Source of the DNA: Pseudeuparius sepicola
Lineage: Eukaryota; Arthropoda; Insecta; Coleoptera; Anthribidae
Length of the DNA stretch: 64,000 bases
Direction of reading: 5' to 3'
Assembly (NCBI GenBank): GCA_963920635.1
Contig: OY987299.1
Coordinates: forward strand, 67,438,692-67,502,691
Numbering within the stretch: the stretch's first letter is position 1; every line of letters starts with the position of its first letter. Position numbers and translations under genes: made by a program. The notes beneath the pieces are model-generated. The model worked only from the letters and a program-made list of their open reading frames with translations. It had not been told where the DNA came from and did no database searches. Shown one piece after another: positions 9,913 through 19,270 of the stretch.

Positions 9913-11535
9913 TCATCTAGAAAGCAGCAACCTCTTTACCTTTCCGCTAAAAACTCTGTTGCCAATTTCGTTCCTCAAAGTTGTATCTAAGGAATTATAC
10001 AGGTGAACAGTGTTAAAAGAAAAAGACCTCTGAAAGAATGATGTGCGGTGGGCAAGCATTGTAAATAAATTTGTGTGACGAGCATTTAAGCTATGTATTG
10101 CAGCGCGTGGCACAAGTTTTCTTACTAAGTAAGGAGGAGAAGAGGCTTTAATAATGTTAGCAACAAAAGTGAGCATATGTAGCGCAAAATTGCCCCTAAC
10201 ATCCAACCATTTTAATTCTTTGAAGGATGGAGATATATGATCATATTTTCTTAGGTTTGTAATTAGCCTGCAGCATGTGTTTTGTATTCTTTGTAATCTG
10301 TTCAATGTCGCACTATCCAAACACGGTACATATACAATATCTCCATAATGAATTTTTGAAAGAATTAAGCTTTCGCAGAGAAGCTTTCTTGTATTCATAT
10401 CCAATAAGCTCCTACTTGCGTATAGCAATTTTAGTCTCAAGTAGCATCCCTTGGTCAACCCAACAACATGATCCATGAATTGAAGTCCCTCATCAAATGT
10501 CAAACCAAGAATCCTCGCAGTCGACACAACAGTCACATCCGAACCATCTATTTGAACTCGTATATTTAATTTCAGAAATTCTCTATGCTTCTTTTTTGAA
10601 AATATAGTTAGTTTAGATTTTGTCGGATTCAAATGCAAATTGTGACTTATAGCATATTTATTTATACATAGCAGATCCTCACTCAAAGTTTTCTGTGCTA
10701 CCAGATAATTTTTGGGGTGAAAATTCAAGTAAACTTGCGTATCATCGGCAAAAGCCTGAGTATTTGATCGAGTAACAACATTCATTAGGTCGAAAGTATA
10801 AACGAGGAAAAGCGTAGGCCCCAGCACAGAACCCTGTGGGACACCCGACGTAATAAGTGATCGTTCAGAGACGTTGTTTCCGATACTAACCTGCTGAAAC
10901 CGATCCTTTAAGTAATTAGATATGAATTTTAATGCAGAATTATCAAAACCGATATATTTACATTTAGCAATCAGCAAATTATGACTTATAGTATCGAATG
11001 CCTTACTAAAATCCGAGAGAACCAAAGCAGTGGCTTCATCGTTGTCAATACCTCTTAGAATGTTATCACTCAAATTTGCCAGAGACGAAACGCAGCTATG
11101 GGCTTTCCTAAATCCTGATTGATTATCTGGAAATAATTTATTTACCTCCAAGAATTTCACAAGTTGTTCAGATACTATTTTCTCAAGAACTTTAGAAAAA
11201 ATCGGTAGCAAGCTAATAGGATGCAGATCGGAATAAGCTTTCGGGTTCTCAATCTTAGGTAGCGGAGTGACAACAGCCACCCTCCAAGTAGTTGGAAAGT
11301 AACTGTGTTCAATACAACAGTTTAACAGATGAGTTACATTCGGAGCGATAACACGTAAACAGTAGCGGATCATGTCTAAGCTTATACCGTCGCAACCCTT
11401 CGAATTCAATTTTATTTTATTTATTACTTCAACTATTTTATCTAAGGTTGCAAATTCGATCTTAAATGACTTCTTGCCATTAATGCTATTATTTCCATGT
11501 ATATCCATATATCCATGTCGAAATTTCGAAAACAT
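9913..11535 (-). CDS. LINE ORF2, reverse transcriptase part
   Basis: The 540-residue product is an RNA-dependent DNA polymerase of non-LTR retrotransposons, which copies element RNA at the nicked chromosomal site. Motifs in order are KGCDGIS near the start, LPKIEN and PISLLPIFSKVLEK in the fingers, LSDFSKAFDTISH (palm, first catalytic Asp), SGVPQGSVLGP, the FADD catalytic motif near residue 265 (10741-10758), and a thumb region followed by the C-terminal segment ending NSLDTTLRNEIGNRVF. The catalytic residues look intact. The frame begins immediately after a break from the endonuclease, and the usual ~130-150-residue linker is missing, so a deletion joins the two. The Met at 11535 is not the natural start. 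Confidence 0.9.
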   Translation of the reverse strand: MFSKFRHGYMDIHGNNSINGKKSFKIEFATLDKIVEVINKIKLNSKGCDGISLDMIRYCLRVIAPNVTHLLNCCIEHSYFPTTWRVAVVTPLPKIENPKAYSDLHPISLLPIFSKVLEKIVSEQLVKFLEVNKLFPDNQSGFRKAHSCVSSLANLSDNILRGIDNDEATALVLSDFSKAFDTISHNLLIAKCKYIGFDNSALKFISNYLKDRFQQVSIGNNVSERSLITSGVPQGSVLGPTLFLVYTFDLMNVVTRSNTQAFADDTQVYLNFHPKNYLVAQKTLSEDLLCINKYAISHNLHLNPTKSKLTIFSKKKHREFLKLNIRVQIDGSDVTVVSTARILGLTFDEGLQFMDHVVGLTKGCYLRLKLLYASRSLLDMNTRKLLCESLILSKIHYGDIVYVPCLDSATLNRLQRIQNTCCRLITNLRKYDHISPSFKELKWLDVRGNFALHMLTFVANIIKASSPPYLVRKLVPRAAIHSLNARHTNLFTMLAHRTSFFQRSFSFNTVHLYNSLDTTLRNEIGNRVFSGKVKRLLLSR

Positions 11536-12260
11536 CTATAGGTTTTTGTACCTTTCAGGGGTCTGCACACCTGCAAGTCAAAACTGCAACTCACCATTCT
11601 ATGGTCAGAGAATAAATCTGCATTCAAAGTTTTCACATCAGAGCAACGCTCAGGACAATTACAAAGTATAGGATCTAGTAGTGTTTGCAAGTGTTGCACG
11701 ATTCGCGTGGCTTCGCCTAACACTTGTTCCAAATTATATGAGTGAAGACATTGCAATATTTTATTATTGGGGTTAAAAAAATCAACATTGAAGTCGCCCA
11801 ATACGAGAATCAAATCACTGTGAGCTGAGACGATCGAAACAGCATTTTCAAAACTGGCCAGAGCCGCATTCATGTTTCCCTTTGGAGGCCGATAAACAAT
11901 CCCTAAGATTAATGTCAATCTGCCAAAAGACAACCTCAACCACATATGCTCTAGATCTGAAGACATTTCACCAATATTAATTTTATTTATATTAAAATGC
12001 TCACACTTTATATGTGATTTTATATAAACACCAATGCCTCCCCCTCGCCCCACACTATCACTGCGATAAAAGGTATAATCAGACATCGATACAGCACTGC
12101 TCGGCACAGTTTGCGAGAGCCAAGTTTCTGTCACTGCCATAATATCAAAATTATTATCAATCACCATATCAGAAAACTCGCTAAAAGAAGGCAAGAGTGA
12201 TCTTGTATTTACTTGGCCGATTTTCGCGAGGTTACTCACAGCAGTATTATTTCGAGTCAT
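11442..12260 (-). CDS. LINE ORF2, AP-endonuclease part
   Basis: This is the N-terminal endonuclease of the same ORF2, which nicks target DNA to prime reverse transcription. It has the exonuclease-endonuclease-phosphatase signature: NTRSLL near the start, AVTETWLS with the metal-binding Glu, YRSDSVGRGGGIGVYIK, LVLGDFNVDF, and the terminal SDHRMVSCSF His motif. It begins with ATG at 12260, overlapping the end of ORF1 by 14 bp, a common arrangement in two-ORF LINEs. After FRNFDMDIW the frame runs into nonsense because of the deletion that links it to the RT. Confidence 0.88.
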   Translation of the reverse strand: MTRNNTAVSNLAKIGQVNTRSLLPSFSEFSDMVIDNNFDIMAVTETWLSQTVPSSAVSMSDYTFYRSDSVGRGGGIGVYIKSHIKCEHFNINKINIGEMSSDLEHMWLRLSFGRLTLILGIVYRPPKGNMNAALASFENAVSIVSAHSDLILVLGDFNVDFFNPNNKILQCLHSYNLEQVLGEATRIVQHLQTLLDPILCNCPERCSDVKTLNADLFSDHRMVSCSFDLQVCRPLKGTKTYRCFRNFDMDIWIYMEIIALMARSHLRSNLQP

Positions 12261-13430
12261 AATTTATTTTTGATTTTAAAATAGACAAATGATGTTCAAA
12301 AACCGGACAAGCAGTGTCGAAAGTGGAATGATCAACGGGCACATTTGATTTAAATTTTGAGTTAAATTCAGTGCAGTTTATACAATATTTATGAGGACTT
12401 TTGCATTCCTTTTGAGAGTGTTGTTCACCGCAAAGAGAACAACAAATAACCGACTCACAACTCTTAGCGGAATGGCCATACCTACAACACTTATAACATC
12501 TAATGACATTAAAATGATCTGAAACAAAAGATTTTTTCCAGCCTATAAAAACATATCCCCTGCCTAATAACTTTTTCCTCACATTTGCCGACACTTCTAT
12601 TATCAAATTAAGACTGTCGCGATGTCTAAGTTTTGTAACAATTTTAATGTCATTCCCTGATAGAGTACAATCTGCAATGTCATTCAAGTTGATAATATTA
12701 TTTATGATCATCTCATCGGAGGTGGGACCATCCAACCGTACATTTTTTATAACTAACCTGGGATTTAATTTTTTCGCTTCACTGATAGTGTATTTGGTTC
12801 CCATATTGGAGGATAAGTGTTTTTTTAAATTATTCATAGATTCCACATTATCACAAGCGATGGCAACGCCTCCTCGGATTTTTCTTGATGATTGAATACA
12901 CACATTTATATCACCGGGATTAGTTTTTTTAGCAACTTCCCGGAAGATGTCCACATTTTGGTCATTGTCCCGTGCTGTAACCAACAGAGTTAAGGGTGGT
13001 TTTCGTTTTTTTACAGCATCACTAAAAGATAGTTGTTGGATTTTCATGGATGAATCTTGCGCTGTTGATGATGATTTGCAGATCCATTTATTAAGGTTTT
13101 TTGCAAATTGTTGGTATACTCCATTTCCATCAGCAACTTTTCCAACATTGATTTTTTATGCTCCAGGCAAGTTATCTCACGTTTAAATATTTTTATGTCC
13201 GCATTAGTTGTTTCTTCATCCCCGGTGTTAATTTTTTCCTTCCATTTGTTTTTGCATTCATCGCAAAACCAAAAAACGTTGATGCTTTCGACGATAATTT
13301 TGTGCCAGGAGTCTTTAATAGATGCACAGTGTAGGTGAAACACATTACCACAATAGGCACATTGAACAGACTTTGTTTAAACTATAAAATTGTCAGCGCA
13401 CTTAAAACAAACGTTCACGTCGGGACCCAT
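12247..13430 (-). pseudogene. LINE ORF1, PHD-like finger plus zinc knuckles (frameshifted)
   Basis: ORF1 proteins of CR1/L2 elements bind element RNA and act as chaperones. Three parts are visible on the minus strand. The first is a PHD-type zinc finger (VCFKCADNF, an in-frame stop, then CAYCGNVFHLHC and FWFCDECK, ~13430-13230). The second is a short coiled stretch. The third is a 266-residue frame (13047-12247) ending in tandem CCHC knuckles (CYKCCRYGHSAKSC, CCSLCGEQHSQKEC). A stop codon at ~13379 and a frameshift near 13045 break the gene. The knuckles sit ~80 residues from the C-terminus. Confidence 0.8.
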
Positions 13431-13564
13431 GCCGACAACTGAATGAACAAATGAACTCAACACTTCCGTTTCCCCCCTCCAACAATATTTATATATAAAT
13501 AACGATCTGCGGAGTCTCTAGCCAGTAGTATGTAATAATAACGAATCGTGTATTAAAAAATGGA

Positions 13565-13695
13565 ATAGGTACAAAAAAAAGTCAAATTTGCCATGAAACC
13601 ATGACACATACGAAAAAATGCCAAGAGAGCATTTTTGTTTACAATTAAAATCTACAAAAAAATCCAATACATTTTATTACTTTAAAGCCTGAAAA
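13565..13695. repeat. Fragment of the 60.8-kb fold-back family
   Basis: aaatttgccatgaaaccat-type sequence followed by gcatttttgtttacaatt and caatacattttatt corresponds to the right arm of the 60771-61908 element (near 61530-61590). The sequence between it and the exon at 13878 is AT-rich with no feature I can name. Confidence 0.55.
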
Positions 13696-13877
13696 TATTA
13701 TTTACCTGTTCAATTTCCAATTGAAGTGATTTTCCATTTAGGTTAAAACAGTTTCCATACACTGTGAACATTGTCATTCAAATTTTTATCATTTATATAA
13801 CGATCTTGAAAATGGAAATTTTTATTAGATAAATCCTTGGCAGTTGTGTTTTCTTTTGCAATTTGCGAATTGTTTAA

Positions 13878-14108
13878 TCAATAACAAACTTTAATTAAAG
13901 ATTTATCAATAGAGTAATTATATTTGCTAGTGTCAAAACTATGATCAAAAGAGTAAGGATCTTTGCCTAAGTTAGAATGAGTCTGAACATTATTTTCCTT
14001 TGCTTTAGTATCCTTAGTGGGCAGATCATCTGTATAAATGATTCTACTTGCTATTGATAATGATCTATCATAATCATCATTATTTACACTTATGCTCGTA
14101 TTTAGCCA
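13878..14108 (-). CDS. Candidate terminal exon of a host gene
   Basis: On the minus strand this stretch is open for 76 codons to a TGA (13878-13880). It is preceded directly by a strong splice acceptor (pyrimidine run then cttttttag, ag at 14109-14110). The peptide is hydrophilic, rich in Asp, Ser and Lys (VNNDDYDRSL, TDDLPTKDTKAK), with no recognised domain. It lacks an internal Met start, which fits an exon. The reading frame continues in phase from the exon at 14200-14312 across a 91-bp GT-AG intron, which is the best evidence that this is a gene. I do not recognise the family. Confidence 0.55.
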   Translation of the reverse strand, partial: WLNTSISVNNDDYDRSLSIASRIIYTDDLPTKDTKAKENNVQTHSNLGKDPYSFDHSFDTSKYNYSIDKSLIKVCY

Positions 14109-14199
14109 CTAAAAAAGAGTCCTTTAAACATTTAACATTTAAAAAAATGTGTTTTGCAGTTAAATAGAATATTTATTTTTGTAATAAATTAATTTTTAC
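14109..14199 (-). other. Candidate 91-bp intron
   Basis: It starts AAG|GTAAAAAT (donor at 14198-14199) and ends in a T-rich tract and AG at 14109-14110. It joins two frames in phase 0. The small size is typical of insect introns. Confidence 0.55.
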
Positions 14200-14312
14200 C
14201 TTATCAGGATCACAGCAACTGTCAGGTTCTGTACCTGGCACTACTGTATCTGACACATTTGTACCTGACATACTTGACACACTATATTTGCAACCGTCTA
14301 AGTCCAAAGAAG
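14200..14312 (-). CDS. Candidate internal exon of the same host gene
   Basis: This is a 113-bp minus-strand exon bounded by an acceptor (gctgtttcttag|ct) and the GTAAAA donor. It encodes about 37 residues rich in Ser, Thr, Val and Cys (SSMSGTNVSDTVV, DSCCDPDK). The 3' phase agrees with the next exon. The 5' phase needs one preceding base, whereas the visible upstream exon at 16686-16866 leaves two, so another small exon or a different acceptor (an alternative lies at ~14332) is implied. The fold-back element begins only 41 bp upstream, possibly disturbing splicing. Confidence 0.5.
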
Positions 14313-14353
14313 CTAAGAAACAGCAGTGCCAATTAAGTAAACTTGTATTTTGA

Positions 14354-16386
14354 CAAAGAACCCCGCACCAAATACATGGGAAAATGGCTCTCTGCCAATT
14401 TTGATAATTTTTTTGAATATTGTAGTACAAGTCACTATAAGTTACACGTGCAAGTTTAAATTAGTTTCTATGTCTAGTTTCGGAGATACGAATTTTTGAA
14501 AATCATAAAAATGGCTGTTTTGCTAAAACATAGTAAGGTTCACTTATCCAAAAGTATTCCTTTTTAAATGATTATTAACAAAATATTAGCATTGCTGGTT
14601 TAAAGGAAGTCAAGTGACATGTCAGTCAGTCGGTCGTTAAGACAAGAGAAGCCTCCTATTGTACAGGGTGGGTCAAAAATAGCGACAATTTAGTATATTT
14701 CGCCAATTTTTATCAATATCTCTATTGGGAATATTTTCTTATGACAAGAATAATTTTCTTTACAAGTTTTGACTTTCTTCCAAAACACTAATTTTTTAAA
14801 AAAGTTTGTTTTTTATACTTCACGTTTTTAACATTAGTCACTTAAAATCGCCTTTTTGATACAATAAATCAGCTTTGATGCCAAAAGTACTTAAGGAAGA
14901 CTTATAGTAGTTGCTTAATATGATTAGCTACAAAAAGTTACAATCGCATTTTGTACAGGGGGTGTTTACAAATATTAGTTGAAATAGGTTTTACCCCTAA
15001 TATATATGTTTGTTTATTATTCTTGAATGGATCTGCCAATTTGAATCATATATTTCAGTTATACTTTAAAGTAAATTACCCTACACTCGTGTAAGTTTCA
15101 TTGATTTTCAATGTCTGGTTTTTGAAATATATATATTGAAAATTGACATTCTATAGAAAATATTATCCAATCTTATTTATAATAATATGATCTTGCAGGG
15201 CAAAACGCAAAACAATTACGCCGTTAAATACCGCTTGAACATAAACCACGTGACTCTTATAGGTATGTGGTTTTCCACCTACTTTACGAAAATTCGGTGT
15301 CCAGATTCATATAAGTTGTACCTACTCTACGCTTCGTGACGATTCCACGAATATCTATAAATAGTGATTATTAACCCTCCCCGCAGAAGCTTTAGTTAGC
15401 TTATAAGGTATCATTGGGCATCCAGATAAGTATTATGATTGACACCGAATTTTCATAAAGTAGGTGGAAAACCACATATCTATAAGAGTCACATGGTTTA
15501 TGTTCAAGCGGTTTTTAACGGCACAATTGTTTTGCGTTTTGCGCTGCAAGATCATATTATTAGAAATAAGATTGGATAATATTTTCTATAGAATGTCAAT
15601 TTTCAATATATATATTTCAAAAACCAGACATAGAAAATCAATGAAACTTACACGCGTGTAGGGTAATTTACTTTAAAGTATAACTGAAATATATGATTCA
15701 AATTGGCAGATCCATTCAAGAATAATAAACAAACATATATATTAGGGGTAAAACCTATTTCAACTAATATTTGTAAACACCCCCTGTACAAAATGCGATT
15801 GTAACTTTTTGTAGCTAATCATATTAAGCAACTACTATAAGTCTTCCTTAAGTACTTTTGGCATCAAAGCTGATTTATTGTATCAAAAAGGCGGTTTTAA
15901 GTGACTAATGTTAAAAACGTGAAGTATAAAAAACAAACTTTTTTAAAAAATTAGTGTTTTGGAAGAAGGTCAAAACTTTTAAAGAAAATTATTCTTGTCA
16001 TAAGAAAATATTCTCAATAGAGATATTGATAAAAATTGGCGAAATATACTAAATTGTCGCTATTTTTGACCCACCCTGTACAATAGGAGGCTTGTCTTGT
16101 CTTAACGACCGACTGACTTACATGTCACTTGACTTCCTTTAAACCAGCAATGCTATTATTTTGTTACTAATCATCTAAAAAGTAATACTTTTGGATAAGT
16201 GAACCGTACTATGCTTTAGCAAAACAGCCATTTTTATGATTTTCAAAAATTCATATCTCCGAAACTAGACATAGAAACTAATTTAAACTTGCACGTGTAA
16301 CTTAGTGACTTGTACTACAATATCCCAAAAAATTATCAAAATTGGCAGATAGCCATTTTCTCCTGTATTTGGTGTGGGGTTCTTTG
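14354..16386. mobile_element. 2.03-kb near-perfect palindromic fold-back element
   Basis: The left arm (14354 to ~15302) and right arm (~15449 to 16386) are inverted copies, roughly 940 bp each, with about 146 bp between them. Arm ends read caaagaacccc/ggggttctttg. An inner pair of termini (CAGGGTGGGTCAAAAA at 14664 and its complement ending at 16078) is flanked by TA on both sides, so either the palindrome has two nested termini or the element sits in an older inverted duplication. No coding sequence is seen, and ORFs in the arms are shadows. It lies in an intron of the candidate minus-strand gene. Confidence 0.85.
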
Positions 16387-16685
16387 AAATAAAACATTTT
16401 CAATCTAACCAAAAACAACATGTTAGTTGTTTCACGCCCTTCAGTGTTCATGTTGAAAATTCTCAGGGATAGGACATAAGTAAATAAATAAATGCAACCA
16501 ACACATTGTCACCGTAAACACACGTTATAAATAAATAAAGCGAAAATGGAACCACACACTCTACCTTTGCTGCTCGAATAATGTGAGTAGTAACACCCCC
16601 CTCCCCCACACATAATTTAAAATGAAGAATATGTTCTTGAAATATTCAATACCATATCTAACCTCATAAAAATTTAGGAACTTAC

Positions 16686-16866
16686 CCAAGTCCGCTGTCG
16701 GTCGAATTTTCGAGGGGGTCTAGGCTGCGTCTATATGAGGCACGCAACTTAGCTGGTGTATCTTGTTTAGGACCAGCGGCTATGCGCTTACCTCCAGATG
16801 GCCGGCCAGGCCTTCGCTGTGACCTAGCCTCCACTCCTTGACAAGTACCCAATGTCATGGCCTAAA
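16686..16866 (-). CDS. Candidate 5' coding exon with start codon (AT-hook-like)
   Basis: On the minus strand a good acceptor (ttttctttcag, AG at 16867-16868) is followed by eight untranslated bases, an ATG at 16858, 57 codons, and a consensus donor GTAAGT at 16685. The GC content is far above the flanking DNA, and only the ATG frame is open. The peptide begins MTLGTCQGVEARSQRRPGRP. Its basic RRPGRPSGGKR resembles an AT-hook DNA-binding motif, and it ends LDPLENSTDSGLG, with a DSG-type motif found in some regulated proteins. An intron in the 5' UTR is implied. I cannot name the gene; a nuclear regulatory protein is an inference from the AT-hook. Confidence 0.6.
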
Positions 16867-16999
16867 CTGAAAGAAAATAAATTAAAACAGAATTAACAAA
16901 TTTGACATGACAAATAACAGCTCTTAATGCGGCCTTTTTAGGCCATTATAATATTATTGGTCTCTGGAATTTATTAGGTATTTTTGCTATTGAATGTTG

Positions 17000-17412
17000 A
17001 GGCCGCGGTGGCGTCGCTCGTACCGGCGCTGACTTTTTAGACTGCATGTTTTTCTGCCTTCAATCGACCTTGGTTCGAGGCAGGCGCATGCATATGTCTT
17101 TATAGAAAAACACCGCTATGGCCAAGAGCACTGGGCAAATGTGGGTTCACGGTATTGCTCCTAAATAGCTTTATCCGTGTGATTTACTAATTGTCCTACA
17201 CTCACTGGGATTACTACGGTTTTCCGTAGTACTTGAGCGAATGCTATCCTAGTTCTATCGGGAAAAAAGTCGGCCCTAGCCGCAAATGGCAACGAAGACA
17301 AAATAATAGTAATTGCCCCCCTCCCCCGCACAAGCATATGGTTGCTTCTGAGTTACTCCTAGTTTAGAGTATTGTGAGGGTGAGAATTATTATTTTTATT
17401 ATTATTATCAGG
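17000..17412 (+). mobile_element. Candidate tRNA-derived SINE with (ATT)n tail
   Basis: A GC-rich block starts ggccgcggtggcgtc at 17001 and contains a near-consensus RNA polymerase III B box (GGTTCGAGGCA, ~17072-17082) about 60 bp after a TGGC A-box-like start. A ~300-bp unrelated body follows, ending in an ATT microsatellite (~17387-17411). This is the layout of insect tRNA SINEs, whose microsatellite tails match the tails of the CR1/L2-type LINEs in this window. The A box is weak and no target duplication is obvious. Confidence 0.5.
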
Positions 17413-18452
17413 TGTTTTGGGGCACGTTTTGGAAAATTTCAACCCAAACGGTTGATTTTATCTGAGATTTTATCGATATGAAACAAGAGTACACTTTTTT
17501 TGCAAATGAAAAGATGCACTAAAAGATAGTTCTGCAAGATAAAAAGATAACATCAAAAAAATTAAAGAGTAAAAGCGCAATCTAAAAATAGCGCAAGTGG
17601 CGCTCTTTGTGAAATCCGTAGAAATCGACATTTTCAGCTTATTCTCCATCCCCAAAAACACATCAGTGCAAAATTTGATATTGTCATAATTCAATTTCAA
17701 AGAGAAAACTACAGCGCCCTGTATTTCAGAAATGAAGAACTTTAGGACCTGTATACACAGTGTGTTTCATTTTAAGTGGCGACAATTCATTATTTTATAA
17801 CGGGTGGGCCTTTTTTAATATAGTACTCTGAAAGCTCTACATCCTGGTATGCATTATTTTAAGATTCGTCTTTTCCATGCCTACTACGATAACAAATAAG
17901 ACCCCCAAAAATGACGAAAGCATATTAGGCATTTTTTTACAAAGAAAATAAATATCTCTAGCGATTTAGGCACATCTGGAACCCACAAATCACCAGTTTC
18001 AGTATTTTAACTTCTACCGTGTGTTCACAACTTGTGGAAAAAATTAAAAATCGACATTTTGAGAGTGCTCTGTGTCAAAGCTACTGAGTGTCTTGCAAAT
18101 ATTAGATTGTCAATGGATTGAGAGTCACCTAGTGTATCAATTCACACAATATCATCCGCATATCTTACATAAAGGGCTCATAATAAATATGGAAATATAT
18201 AAAAAAAATCAGACGAGCAGTTTTGTTACTATATGGGACACGAAGTTTTAGAAATAAGTCGATTTTTTATTCTTCACTTCCAATTCCATTAAAACCGGAA
18301 GTGAATATTCATGAATAATACTTAAACGATCTCTAATGGTTTGTGGGTAAAAAATTTAATTTTATTATTTTGCAAAAAAATATATTTTTGGTGATAATTT
18401 TTTTATCAGCCCCCTTATACCACAAATTCATTTTTTGAATTATGCTTTTATG
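17413..18452. other. Repeat-rich stretch without genes
   Basis: No coding sequence. 17585-17735 (gcgcaagtggcgctctttgtg ... cagcgccctgtat) is a diverged copy of 33585-33745, a second dispersed repeat family. The rest is AT-rich. ORFs on the minus strand (17470-17700) lie in the repeat. Confidence 0.5.
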
Positions 18453-19270
18453 TTAACCTGTCTCCACATACCACATAAATTGCTAAATTGCAAATCCAAC
18501 TTTTCCGTTAATGGCAAATCGAACCATATCGGGTGACTGCCCGCGGAGTGGTGACTCGGTTTCCACTAAAGGTTTAAAAACCTGTTAACCTGTCCCCACA
18601 TACCACATTTGCTCTGCTTGGATTTTTTAAATTGGATACTGTCAATCAGGGAAAATCAGATCAGGTCCTAACATATTTTTAGACAAGTTCGGAAAGTTTA
18701 TAAACCTCAAATTTATTGCTAAATTGCAAATCCAACTTTTCCGTTAATGGCAAATCGAACCATATCGGGTGACTGCCCGCGGAGTGGTGACTCGGTTTCC
18801 ACTAAAGGTTTAAAAACCTGTTAACCTGTCCCCACATACCACATTTGCTCTGCTTGGATTTTTTAAATTGGATACTGTCAATCAGGGAAAATCAGATCAG
18901 GTCCTAACATATTTTTAGACAAGTTCGGAAAGTTTATAAACCTCAAATTTATTGCTAAATTGCAAATCCAACTTTTCCGTTAATGGCAAATCGAACCATA
19001 TCGGGTGACTGCCCGCGGAGTGGTGACTCGGTTTCCACTAAAGGTTTAAAAACCTGTTAACCTGTCCCCACATACCACATTTGCTCTGCTTGGATTTTTT
19101 AAATTGGACACTGTCAACCAGGGAAAATCAGATCAGGTCCTAACATATTTTTAGACAAGTTCGGAAAGTTTATAAACCTCAAAATTATTGCTAAATTGCA
19201 AATCCAACTTTTCCGTTAATGGCAAATCAAACCATATCGGGTGACTGCCCGCGGAGTGGTGACTCGGTTT
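18453..19270. repeat. 236-bp tandem array, about 3.4 copies
   Basis: Units begin tgctaaattgcaaatcc at 18481, 18717, 18953 and 19189, exactly 236 bp apart, with very few differences; the last unit is cut at ~19270. A piece of the unit's end (ttaacctgtctccacatacc) precedes the first full unit. Each unit contains a GC-rich tract (gggtgactgcccgcggag). The near identity implies recent expansion or homogenisation. Confidence 0.9.

Larger units (their letters stand above)
9666..13440 (-). mobile_element. CR1/L2-type non-LTR retrotransposon (minus strand, near full length)
   Basis: Read on the minus strand, the order is ORF1 (PHD-like zinc finger, then CCHC knuckles), ORF2 (apurinic-type endonuclease, then reverse transcriptase), a 3' UTR of ~245 bp with AATAAA, and an ATT microsatellite tail (9666-9699). 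Microsatellite tails instead of poly(A) are usual for the CR1/L2 group. The frame is interrupted within ORF1 and between endonuclease and RT, so this copy is inactive. The flanks show it entered a 66-bp tandem duplication. Confidence 0.85.

Noticed and set aside
17060..17090. A functional tRNA gene
   Set aside because: Has a B-box-like motif but no cloverleaf; better explained as a SINE head.
18453..19270. CRISPR-like array
   Set aside because: Units are contiguous 236-bp tandem copies without spacers, in a eukaryotic genome.
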